Origin: CBDUQP01 sp965369385
GTDB taxonomy: Bacteria > Planctomycetota > Phycisphaerae > SM23-33
Assembly (NCBI GenBank): GCA_965369385.1
Contig: CBDUQP010000150.1
Location: 1-7,504, forward strand
Direction: 5' to 3'
Length of the DNA: 7,504 nucleotides
Below are positions 1-6,635 of this stretch, piece after piece (position 1 is the first letter of the stretch; every line of letters begins with the position of its first letter). The notes below the pieces were generated by a model, which saw nothing but the letters and a program-made list of their open reading frames with translations, ran no database searches and was not told where the DNA came from. Position numbers and translations under genes: made by a program.

Positions 1-20
1 TTACCGGTTCGGACCAGATC

Positions 21-247
21 CTAGGCGGAGGCGTAAGCCTCCGATCCGGCGGCCACGTTGAAACAGAGTCCTGAAAGGGCGATACGTGTTTGTTTGGCTG
101 GCGATTCGGTGCGAGCAGGCGTTTCTCCGACAGGCAGCAATTCACGGTCTCAAAAGAACACGGCCATTTCGGATTATCCTTGTATCGCCCCGCTGGGGCT
201 TGGCTATTCTTGCATGCCTTGTCCGGAGGCTTATGCCTCCGTCTAAG
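21..247. repeat. Inverted pair of hairpins, REP/BIME- or MITE-like
   Basis: Copy 1 is a hairpin with a 7-bp stem CGGAGGC/GCCTCCG and loop GTAA (26-43). Copy 2 has the same stem with loop TTAT (224-241). Comparing positions 21-43 with the reverse complement of 224-246 gives 20 of 23 identical bases. The match includes non-palindromic flank (TAG) and loop (TAA) bases, so the two copies are inverted relative to each other rather than direct. Between them is another hairpin, GCCCC-GCT-GGGGC (187-199). Such inverted hairpin pairs are typical of REP/BIME elements and of small non-autonomous elements. Whether this one recurs elsewhere in the genome cannot be seen from here. Confidence 0.5.
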
Positions 248-253
248 TTCTTG

Positions 254-270
254 CCGGCCCTGCGGGCCGG
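254..270. repeat. GC-only hairpin CCGGCCC-TGC-GGGCCGG
   Basis: A perfect 7-bp stem closed by a 3-base loop lies 12 bp beyond the second copy of the inverted hairpin pair. It probably belongs to the same intergenic repeat cluster. It lacks a following T tract on either strand, so a terminator role is possible but unsupported. Confidence 0.45.
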
Positions 271-431
271 AGCCCATCCGTTCACCGGCCAATCCTCACC
301 CGCACGCGCCACCCGCCTGTGCAATCTTCATGCCGGACAGCATTGGAACAGAACTGCCTCGCCTTCAATCAACGCCCGCCCAAACACAGTCTGCCAAAAC
401 CGCGCCGATCACCCAGCCCGACCGATCAGTA

Positions 432-1178
432 CTACTTCCCTGTCCAATATAGCTTGTGGATGGCCAAGCGGGCGGCGGTCAAAGGGTCTTGCCATCCCCC
501 AGTGTCATAGTCCACACCCTCCGCATGACCATCGACGAAGCCCACGTTGGCTACACTTGCGTTGCGATGCAGGCGTGCTACGTCCTTATCTTGAAAGGCG
601 ACCATCATGCCTCCCTTGAGTGCTATCTGAGCCGCCTGCGTTGCGCCAACCATGGTGTCTGGATTCGGGAAATAGGGAACCGTTGCGATCAGTTCGTCAG
701 GGGATGCGTCAAGTTCCCAGTATGCCCCGCCAGCTGTTTTCGCACCAACTAATTCACCAAGTTCGTAGCAAAGATAGGAATTGACTACATAAGTGCGAGG
801 GTCGCCTGGAGTCTTGCCCCAGCGATCACCTGTAGTTCGTACAACTGCATCTTCCGGACAATGAAATATGCCTGGCGAGGCGAGTTCCGCTTCAATGAGC
901 ATTGCGTCCCACCAACGATACCAGGAGGGACGATTGCGGGCAGCGGGCAATCTGCCCTTTTCATCTTCCTGCGAGTACATCTGGAAGGCCGTCATCAAAC
1001 TTCTGACGTTACTCAGGCAAGACACCTCATTGGCCAACGCTTTGGCCTTGGCCACCGCGGGCAGCAGCAAGCTGGCGAGGATCGCTATGATCGCGATTAC
1101 CACGAGAAGTTCGATAAGCGTAAAGGCTCCCGGCCGGGGCGAGCGGCGTGAGAATTGACCTGTCAGTTTGTGGTCCAT
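432..1178 (-). CDS. Prepilin-like (type IV pseudopilin, DUF1559-type) protein
   Basis: This 248-residue protein has a type IV prepilin N-terminus. After a short basic leader (residues 1-18, KL..RR..RP) comes FTLIE at 19-23 and a hydrophobic helix to about residue 40. The conserved Glu is at position +5 if cleavage falls before Phe19. The residue before Phe is Ala, with Gly one place earlier (PGAFTLIE), so the cleavage site is slightly atypical; Ala at this place is familiar in PVC-group members. The globular part has a CPED motif (107-110) and a C-terminal HRNASVANVGFVDGH segment (204-218), the His/DGH signature of the DUF1559-like family abundant in Planctomycetota and Lentisphaerota. The family presumably forms envelope or surface pseudopilin structures, but its exact role is unknown. 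The ATG at 1178 is preceded by AAGGA about 9 bases upstream. The gene is divergent from the glycoside hydrolase gene, and such pairings suggest a link to polysaccharide use (inference). Confidence 0.9.
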   Translation of the reverse strand: MDHKLTGQFSRRSPRPGAFTLIELLVVIAIIAILASLLLPAVAKAKALANEVSCLSNVRSLMTAFQMYSQEDEKGRLPAARNRPSWYRWWDAMLIEAELASPGIFHCPEDAVVRTTGDRWGKTPGDPRTYVVNSYLCYELGELVGAKTAGGAYWELDASPDELIATVPYFPNPDTMVGATQAAQIALKGGMMVAFQDKDVARLHRNASVANVGFVDGHAEGVDYDTGGWQDPLTAARLAIHKLYWTGK

Positions 1179-1205
1179 GGCTGAGATTCCTTGTTTTCAG
1201 TACCT

Positions 1206-1211
1206 ATTATA
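1206..1211 (-). promoter_or_regulatory. Candidate -10 box for the pseudopilin gene
   Basis: On the minus strand this reads TATAAT, a perfect -10 hexamer, 27 bases upstream of the ATG at 1178. The implied start near 1199 would give a leader of about 20 bases containing the AAGGA ribosome site. The -35 region at 16-18 bp spacing (about 1228-1235, GCTGGC or similar) is poor, so the promoter would be weak or activator-dependent. Confidence 0.4.
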
Positions 1212-1301
1212 CAAACACATCACCCGCGGCCAGCGGTTACCTGGCATCCAGAATCTTTGCTCCCAACATCACATCAATCCGAAGCGAAGACGCCAATGCA
1301 T

Positions 1302-1330
1302 TTGACAGCACGCCAGCTACAGGTTACACT
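1302..1330 (+). promoter_or_regulatory. Sigma-70-type promoter of the glycoside hydrolase gene
   Basis: TTGACA at 1302-1307 is a perfect -35 hexamer. After exactly 17 bp comes TACACT at 1325-1330, which matches four of six -10 positions including the key T, A and final T. The predicted start is near 1337, leaving a leader of about 59 bases before the ATG at 1396. This spacing is the main reason to prefer the ATG at 1396 to the in-frame ATG at 1339, which would be almost leaderless. Confidence 0.6.
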
Positions 1331-1341
1331 ACGCACATATG

Positions 1342-1372
1342 GTGTATTACTGTATTATCGTACACAATACAG
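1342..1372 (+). promoter_or_regulatory. Candidate repressor operator in the hydrolase leader
   Basis: A perfect inverted repeat CTGTATT (1350-1356) / AATACAG (1366-1372) with a 9-bp spacer lies just downstream of the predicted start near 1337. A third half-site, GTGTATTA at 1342-1349, directly repeats CTGTATTA (1350-1357) with an 8-bp period. GTGTA (1342-1346) also pairs with TACAC (1361-1365). AT-rich symmetric sites placed over or just past the start are typical of repressors such as GntR or LacI family sugar regulators. No regulator gene is in the window, so the binding protein is unknown. Confidence 0.5.
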
Positions 1373-1395
1373 TGGGGTTTGTCAAGGAAAAAGGT

Positions 1396-4068
1396 ATGAA
1401 ACAGACAGTAGCAGCAAGCAGAACGATCTGGGCTCTTCTGGGCATCGTTATAACAGTTTTCTCAGCAAACACTTGTCTCACAGCCGCCCCCGGTGCATCG
1501 ACAGTTGATGTTGAACTCTGCGACACAACGCCCGAGCCGGGGAAGCCGCTGTCGCAGGTAATCTCGGTTCACTCGATACACCCTGACCATCGGAACCTCC
1601 CCCGCACCGCGGGCCTGCTGAAGGTGGATATCCGTGAAATATCACCCACCGTCCGCGAATACACCCTAACTCCCGCCAAGGCCATGCGCTTCATCGTAAT
1701 GCCCATACTGAGAGTAGAAGGCTGGCGAATGGTGGACAGGCAAGCCGTGCAGATGGACTTCTCCAACTGTACGAAACTCCGGCCGGTGACTCTGCGTTGC
1801 ACCGTCAAGACAGGCAAACGCGGGCCAACCAGCGTCGGCAACACCACACTGCTGGTCACAGATGCCGGCGTACTTCAGGTGAAGCTCACTACCAAACGCC
1901 CGGCCAACATCTTCCGCCCCGGCTCGCCCTGCCAGTACGCACTCGCAATCACATCGGACCACGATGCCTCCCCCGCCATTACCGCATCCACGCTCGACTG
2001 GCAAGGCAATCGCACACAACTGGATTCCTGGCAACAGAAGTTTTCGACGAAAACGCCGAAGACCGCCAAGTCGCCCGCTGAACGAACGATCCGCTTCACG
2101 CCGAAACTTGGCTTCCATCGCGTGCTGATAGACATCAAGGGATACGGGCAGGCATATCTCGATGGCGGCGTACTGCCCCAACCGCCCACAGACAACAACC
2201 GCATCGGCATCAATGTCACCTGGTCCGATCACTACACGCACAGCGCCGAGTTCAGCGAAGACGCGGCCGAGCTTCTGGCGATGCAAGGCGTGCGCCTTGT
2301 CCGCACTGAATTCGAGTGGCGAATGCTTGAGTTCAGACGCGGTAAGTACGACTGGCGCTGGTTCGACGAATATAAGAAGGTCTGCCAGGCGCACAATATG
2401 AAGATGATCCCGACCACCTTCCGCATCCCCCGCTGGGCAAGCCCTTCCACGAACCCACAAGACTTCACCCACTGGATGATGAAGAAGGAATACTTCGAGG
2501 ACTATTTCAACTACATCGAAGCAATCGCCCGCAGGTACAAGGGCTGGCTGAAGTACATGTCGGTCTGGAACGAGATAGACTCGTCATGGTTCCGCACCGG
2601 CACCGCCGCCGACTACGCGGCCATCCTTAAGGGAAGCCACAAGCGCATTCGCGCAGTTGACCCCAGCATCATTATTACCCCCAGCGGATTCGCCTATACG
2701 GGTAAGGGAACAGGCGCGGATTTCTTCCGCGGCGTGCTGGCGGCCGGCGGGGCGAATTACTTCGACGTGCTCGATATTCACTACTCCGGAACTGACAAAG
2801 TCGCCACGTTCCGGGCCGACATGAAGAAGATGACCGGCAAGACAATGCCACTCTGGATAACCGAGCATGCCGGAAATACAGTGCCGAACCGCTCGATGCT
2901 TGGCGCCACCGTCCAAGCGGAAGGACGCTTCAAGGCTTTGATATCAGCATTGGCAGCGAACCCCAGAAAGCTGCTGGCATGGGGAGATATCGACGCCCAC
3001 CCCACTATGAACATCTGGGGCAATATCAAGGCCGAAGACCGCACGCCCCGGCCGGCGTTTTTCGTGTTCGGCACGTTTATCAGACTCTTCCATGACAGGA
3101 GCTGCACAAAGATCTACAGCGAAAACGCCGACATGCACGCCTATCGCTTCAGCGTTAAGGGCAAAGATGACATCATCGTGATGTGGGCGTCTGCAGAGAG
3201 CTCGGCAGTGGTGGAAGGGCTTGCAAGCAGTGTCACCAAAGTTGACCTGATGGGGAATCGTGCCAAGCTGAATACACGGAACGGTAAGCTGATAGTCCAG
3301 CTCAGCCCCTCGCCCGTGTGCTTCGTGACAAGCAAGAAACCGTCCGCCGTCCGCCCGCTGGCGAAGTTCAAACGGCAACTGGTAGCAGCCCGGCCGGGAA
3401 AACGTCTAGTCATCCCACTGCTGCTGCACAATCCCACGAAGCAGCCCAAGCGGGTAACCATCGCACTGAAGACACCGCCGACAATCTCACGTGCCGACAA
3501 GAACACCGAAGTAACCGTGCCGGCAGGCAAACAGATTTCCGTACTCTTGGCGATAGCCCCGTCCATCGATGCCCCTGTCGGCGAAACGCTGGCGATTATC
3601 GCTACGGCAACCGGGCTGACTGAGACGCCTGCTGTGGCCGCACTCCAGTTGCAGGTGCAGACCAAGGAAGGAACCACGCTGATATGGGCAGCCGACGCTC
3701 CCAGAACGCAGGGGCCGTGCCCGGGCGCACCGGGTCACATCAGCGGCAACTCCATCGCCATGTTCTGGGGCGGCGCGTGGATGGAATATGATATCCCATT
3801 CGCCGAGGCCGGCAAATATCGCCTTGGCGTGAACGCAAATAGCAGAACCAGCGGACACGTGGATGAAGTGAAAGGCACAGTTGTGCTGCACATTATGGTG
3901 GATGGCGAGAGGCAGGCGGTGCTTGATTACACGAAACCCGGCGTCCGCACAGAAAAAGCCATCATAAACATCAGCAAACCCGGCACGCACACGATCAAGG
4001 TACTCTTCCCCAAAGACACCGGCGACGTATTCGTGAACTTCCTGACGGTTGAAAAGGCGGCGAAGTGA
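1396..4068 (+). CDS. Secreted multidomain clan GH-A glycoside hydrolase
   Basis: The protein has 890 residues from the ATG at 1396, which follows AAGGAA by six bases. An in-frame ATG at 1339 would add 19 residues ahead of the signal peptide and lie inside the operator, so I reject it. Residues 1-31 form a Sec signal peptide (basic start, WALLGIVITVF core, likely cleavage after LTAA). Residues about 32-265 look beta-rich. A TIM-barrel glycosidase module runs from about 265 to 567. WNE at 391-393 supplies the probable acid/base Glu393 at the end of strand 4, and WITEH at 487-491 the probable nucleophile Glu490 at the end of strand 7, the retaining clan GH-A layout. FEWRMLEFRRGKYDW (about 306-320) is also typical of GH39/GH5-like barrels. 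A small beta domain (about 568-645) follows, then a NEW3-like beta sandwich (about 650-755) and a C-terminal CBM-like sandwich (about 760-890). It probably cleaves an extracellular or periplasmic glycan. Family and substrate cannot be fixed by eye. Confidence 0.88.
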   Translation: MKQTVAASRTIWALLGIVITVFSANTCLTAAPGASTVDVELCDTTPEPGKPLSQVISVHSIHPDHRNLPRTAGLLKVDIREISPTVREYTLTPAKAMRFIVMPILRVEGWRMVDRQAVQMDFSNCTKLRPVTLRCTVKTGKRGPTSVGNTTLLVTDAGVLQVKLTTKRPANIFRPGSPCQYALAITSDHDASPAITASTLDWQGNRTQLDSWQQKFSTKTPKTAKSPAERTIRFTPKLGFHRVLIDIKGYGQAYLDGGVLPQPPTDNNRIGINVTWSDHYTHSAEFSEDAAELLAMQGVRLVRTEFEWRMLEFRRGKYDWRWFDEYKKVCQAHNMKMIPTTFRIPRWASPSTNPQDFTHWMMKKEYFEDYFNYIEAIARRYKGWLKYMSVWNEIDSSWFRTGTAADYAAILKGSHKRIRAVDPSIIITPSGFAYTGKGTGADFFRGVLAAGGANYFDVLDIHYSGTDKVATFRADMKKMTGKTMPLWITEHAGNTVPNRSMLGATVQAEGRFKALISALAANPRKLLAWGDIDAHPTMNIWGNIKAEDRTPRPAFFVFGTFIRLFHDRSCTKIYSENADMHAYRFSVKGKDDIIVMWASAESSAVVEGLASSVTKVDLMGNRAKLNTRNGKLIVQLSPSPVCFVTSKKPSAVRPLAKFKRQLVAARPGKRLVIPLLLHNPTKQPKRVTIALKTPPTISRADKNTEVTVPAGKQISVLLAIAPSIDAPVGETLAIIATATGLTETPAVAALQLQVQTKEGTTLIWAADAPRTQGPCPGAPGHISGNSIAMFWGGAWMEYDIPFAEAGKYRLGVNANSRTSGHVDEVKGTVVLHIMVDGERQAVLDYTKPGVRTEKAIINISKPGTHTIKVLFPKDTGDVFVNFLTVEKAAK

Positions 4069-4075
4069 TACTCAT

Positions 4076-4118
4076 ATCTGGGATCGCCGGTGATAACGAG
4101 TCTCCGGCGATCCCAGAT
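4076..4118. terminator. Bidirectional terminator hairpin between convergent genes
   Basis: ATCTGGGATCGCCGG (4076-4090) and its exact reverse complement (4104-4118) form a perfect 15-bp stem with a 13-base loop. It starts 8 bp after the hydrolase stop and ends 12 bp before the C45-like gene stop, so it serves both convergent transcripts. Neither side has a strong T tract. It may therefore act by a less U-dependent route or as a transcript-end stabiliser. Confidence 0.75.
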
Positions 4119-4130
4119 GCAGCCGTTTGA

Positions 4131-5420
4131 TTACTTTGCCCCAGCCTTCGCCGCGTTGAATACGTCATCCCAGACAACCTCTTTCCACTCGCCCTTTGTA
4201 GCCGGGGTCTTCCGGTCAGGAGCAAGTGCCACGAACATTCGGCGTTTGTCCGGCTGGGCTACCACGGAGTGAACCGTCAGCCTTTTATCCGAAGCCACGC
4301 TATTCATCATGGCTTTCGCCTGGGCAATGTCTATTTTCTTCGGCTTGGAACCCTTGAGCCTTGCGTTAAGAATATTCCACCGCTTATTCGACCACGAGCT
4401 GCCTCTCGACGCACCCTTCCGCGACACGTAGTGATTTGTCGTTACGAGCCAGTTCCTGCCCTTCGCTGGCGGCCGAACTGTCACTCCGCGGCCTGTGAGG
4501 TTTCCGTCCCACTCCATGGTTGCCGCCTGGGCATCCCCTTTCCCGTCCGGCCGCCCGCAAACCAAAATGGCGTTGCCCACTCGCACAGGTGCATTTCGCA
4601 GCAGCTTCGCCGAGTCTGCTACGATGGGATTCTGGCCCACGGTTTGAGCTACTTTTCGCAGGGCGATGCTTCGAGGAGTCCAACCGTTCTTTCGCGATCT
4701 CGACCGCCCTCGAGCGTCGTGTATCGCCACAAAAACCCCATCAGAGTTCATAACCGTGAACGATCCAACCGAACTCATCCACGATACGCCGAGGGTGGGT
4801 TTGAGTCCCTTGTCGGCCGGCTCGACAGCCATTATGCACTGCAAGGCAAGCATCGCATCGTTCACCTTGTAATCCAGATTCCTGCCGACAATCATATTAC
4901 CGTCACTGCTGGCTTTGCCCCATGCGGCAAAGCTGCTGCAGCCGTTCTTCATCAGATCCGCAAGGCAGTTGGCTGCCTTCAGATCATCGAGCGATATCTC
5001 TCTGCCCAAGGACTTGATAATGCGATCCTTCTTGTCCGGCAGGGCCTTCTGGACGCCTTCAAGAATGCCCTTGATCTCTGCCTGCGCATCGGCGGGCCAA
5101 TTGAATGCTCTGGTTGCGGGGATTATGACTGTCTCGTAGCTGCCGCCCTTTTTCTTGCGGGCAATCTGCTCGCAGACCGGCACAATGTACTCACTGATCC
5201 CCAGAATGATCTCCCTGGCGCACAAAAAGCCCTGGGCCTGTCCCCGCTGACTAGGCGTACCACGAAGCACAAGAAGCGGAAGACCGTTAATCGTCCCGCG
5301 GGCACTTTCGCCGTAGCGGGCGGTCACCTTCGCGTCGCCCGCCACTGTCGGGCTCGAACACGCCACGAAAGCGATCAACACAACCATCGCAACACTAACT
5401 CTTGCAAGCATTTTCGTCAT
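4131..5420 (-). CDS. Exported C45-like (penicillin acyltransferase-type) Ntn hydrolase
   Basis: This 429-residue protein resembles the C45 peptidase / acyl-CoA:6-aminopenicillanate acyltransferase (AAT) family. These Ntn hydrolases activate themselves by cleaving before a Cys that then acts as nucleophile on amide bonds. NGCSSFAAWGKASSDG (159-174) gives the expected Gly160-Cys161 cleavage and nucleophile site. It is followed at the usual distance by GRNLDY (179-184), the family's conserved Arg-Asn-x-Asp element. TTNHY (327-331) matches the later Asn-His segment. Residues 1-20 form a signal sequence. Cys21 (FVACSS) could be lipidated, though Phe at -4 and the V-A pair make the lipobox only moderate. 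The substrate is unknown; many relatives act on N-acyl amides, peptides or beta-lactams. The ATG at 5420 has only a weak GGGA upstream, and an ATG at 5411 is an alternative. The gene converges on the glycoside hydrolase and is divergent from the transporter. Confidence 0.82.
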   Translation of the reverse strand: MTKMLARVSVAMVVLIAFVACSSPTVAGDAKVTARYGESARGTINGLPLLVLRGTPSQRGQAQGFLCAREIILGISEYIVPVCEQIARKKKGGSYETVIIPATRAFNWPADAQAEIKGILEGVQKALPDKKDRIIKSLGREISLDDLKAANCLADLMKNGCSSFAAWGKASSDGNMIVGRNLDYKVNDAMLALQCIMAVEPADKGLKPTLGVSWMSSVGSFTVMNSDGVFVAIHDARGRSRSRKNGWTPRSIALRKVAQTVGQNPIVADSAKLLRNAPVRVGNAILVCGRPDGKGDAQAATMEWDGNLTGRGVTVRPPAKGRNWLVTTNHYVSRKGASRGSSWSNKRWNILNARLKGSKPKKIDIAQAKAMMNSVASDKRLTVHSVVAQPDKRRMFVALAPDRKTPATKGEWKEVVWDDVFNAAKAGAK

Positions 5421-5453
5421 ACCGGCTGTTCCCGTGCGTGTATAAATGAACCC

Positions 5454-5473
5454 GCGGAAGACACGATTTCCGC
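5454..5473. promoter_or_regulatory. Short inverted repeat upstream of the C45-like gene
   Basis: GCGGAA (5454-5459) and TTCCGC (5468-5473) are exact inverted copies with an 8-bp spacer, about 35 bp upstream of the C45-like start codon. The position would suit an operator, but the arms are short and I could not identify a convincing -35/-10 pair for this gene, so chance is a real possibility. Confidence 0.25.
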
Positions 5474-5563
5474 CAAAGAAGTATCATCCACTATATTGAT
5501 GCCCAGAGCAAGACCAGCAAACACCCTGCTTCTGCTCCATTTTCGCTGCTTTGTGCCTGCCCG

Positions 5564-5592
5564 TAGACATGGCGACACATGGCGTGTATCCT
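5564..5592 (+). promoter_or_regulatory. Candidate promoter of the EamA transporter gene
   Basis: TAGACA (5564-5569, five of six -35 matches) is followed after 17 bp by TATCCT (5587-5592, four of six -10 matches). The implied start is near 5599. The stretch also holds a direct repeat, ACATGGCG, at 5567-5574 and 5577-5584, exactly 10 bp apart. That is one helical turn and could be a regulator site overlapping the promoter. Confidence 0.4.
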
Positions 5593-5603
5593 GCCTGCCT
5601 CAC

Positions 5604-5621
5604 TCGCGGGCGGGCCCGCGA
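5604..5621. promoter_or_regulatory. Perfect GC-rich palindrome in the transporter leader
   Basis: TCGCGGGC (5604-5611) and GCCCGCGA (5614-5621) are exact reverse complements separated by two bases. The palindrome lies just past the predicted transcription start near 5599 and 33 bp before the ATG at 5655. It may be an operator or a stable leader hairpin. No T tract follows, so a terminator is unlikely. Confidence 0.4.
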
Positions 5622-5654
5622 AGATGCAAAACACTGTGGAGCAATGACAGGACG

Positions 5655-6635
5655 ATGACTACTGGTATTCTTTTTGGCCTGGGCGCGGCCGTTTTTCACT
5701 CGCTGTGCTTCCTCAGCACGCGAGTTTTCGTCAGCGAGGGGCGATCCGCCATCAGATTGCTGGCACTCGGACATATCGCCATGGGCCTGATATCTCTGAT
5801 GGTTCTCCCATTCATCTGGCCTGAGGACATGCCATCACTGATTTCCCTCGCCGGAGTACTTGCGCAGATGGTTTTCGCATACATGGCCGGCCAGTGCGCA
5901 ATATTCATAGCCTTGCGGAAGTCCGACGCGTCGCGAGTGTCGCCACTGCTGGCGATCAAGATTCCCGTACTCGCCATCATCGCGATCATCTTCCTAAACG
6001 AGCCACAGTCGTTATTGCAGTGGTTCGGAGTCGCAACGTGTGTACTGGCGGCCTACATACTTAGCTGCACGGGAGGCAAACTGCCCTGGAAGAGCCTGGT
6101 GGCGATAATCTTTTCGGCGGTGTGCTACGCCATATCGGACACAAACATCTTCAAGTGCGTCAAGTCGATGGAGGAGTACCTGTCCAAGCCGCATGCAATC
6201 GCGTTTGCCATGGCGCTCACATACGTGTTGTGCGGGATCGTCGGCGTGGCGTTACTGCCTCTGTCGGGCAAGAAACCACTCAAGGACTTGCCCAGGGCAA
6301 TCCCCTTCGCCATATCCTGGCTACTGGCGATGGTGTGCCTGTTCTCATGTTTCTCGATAGTCGGCACGGTGTACGGTGGCATACTGCAATCCATGCGAGG
6401 AATATTTTCAATCCTGCTGGGCGTATTGCTGTCGCACATGGGCATAGTGCATCTGGAGACCCGCAATTCACGGGATGTGGTTCTCAAGAGACTCGCAGCC
6501 ACCGTACTTACCTGCGCGGCAATCGGAATCTACGCATACGGGAAGAACAGCAGACCGATCCCCGAATTACCGGCAGACCTGCCCGCCATCACCTATACGC
6601 AACCAGCAAATGCGGCTGCCCAACGGGCTGAATAG
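5655..6635 (+). CDS. EamA/DMT-superfamily 10-helix membrane transporter
   Basis: This 326-residue integral membrane protein has about ten hydrophobic segments, near residues 3-22, 36-54, 62-86, 96-114, 121-138, 145-163, 183-203, 214-235, 239-260 and 275-296. Features match the drug/metabolite transporter superfamily: two five-helix halves, helix 4 followed by FLNEPQSLLQWFG (113-125), the usual EamA 'gE..s..qw.G' turn, and a matching QSMRGIFSILLGVLLS segment (245-260) in the second half. Members move small metabolites or sugars across the inner membrane; the cargo here cannot be read from sequence. A Pro/Ala-rich hydrophilic tail (about 298-326) follows the last helix. The frame is open far upstream (to 4269), but that part is antisense to the C45-like gene. 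The ATG at 5655 begins the first hydrophobic segment and is the only reasonable start. AGGA is only two bases upstream and TGGAG is 13 bases upstream, so the ribosome site is poor. Confidence 0.87.
   Translation: MTTGILFGLGAAVFHSLCFLSTRVFVSEGRSAIRLLALGHIAMGLISLMVLPFIWPEDMPSLISLAGVLAQMVFAYMAGQCAIFIALRKSDASRVSPLLAIKIPVLAIIAIIFLNEPQSLLQWFGVATCVLAAYILSCTGGKLPWKSLVAIIFSAVCYAISDTNIFKCVKSMEEYLSKPHAIAFAMALTYVLCGIVGVALLPLSGKKPLKDLPRAIPFAISWLLAMVCLFSCFSIVGTVYGGILQSMRGIFSILLGVLLSHMGIVHLETRNSRDVVLKRLAATVLTCAAIGIYAYGKNSRPIPELPADLPAITYTQPANAAAQRAE

Larger units (their letters stand above)
1..431. other. Gene-free spacer rich in GC hairpins
   Basis: I find no credible protein gene here. The open frames that cross it lack family resemblance and run into the antisense of the pseudopilin gene. 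It contains at least four perfect short hairpins: 26-32/37-43, 187-191/195-199, 224-230/235-241 and 254-260/264-270. From about 275 to 431 I see nothing recognisable. No U-rich tract follows any hairpin in either direction, so a classical intrinsic terminator for the pseudopilin gene ending at 432 is not evident. The hairpins could still help end transcription entering from either side. Confidence 0.7.

Noticed and set aside
21..270. Possible CRISPR array from the repeated hairpins
   Set aside because: Only two similar copies exist, they are inverted rather than direct, and spacing is far too long and irregular.
86..619. 177-codon plus-strand frame across the left spacer
   Set aside because: It runs through the hairpin repeats and into the antisense of the pseudopilin gene and shows no domain pattern or ribosome site.
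1339..1395. Upstream in-frame ATG of the glycoside hydrolase
   Set aside because: It would add 19 residues before the signal peptide, lies inside the operator candidate, has no ribosome site, and sits about two bases from the predicted transcription start.
1666..2472. 268-codon minus-strand frame inside the glycoside hydrolase
   Set aside because: It is wholly antisense to a well-supported gene and has low-complexity Gly/Ala/Arg composition with no motif.
4269..5654. A 462-codon open frame on the plus strand, continuous with the transporter frame
   Set aside because: It is exactly antisense to the C45-like gene, has no hydrophobic or family pattern, and is rich in Arg/His/Pro as expected of a shadow frame in GC-rich DNA. 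The transporter homology begins only at 5655.
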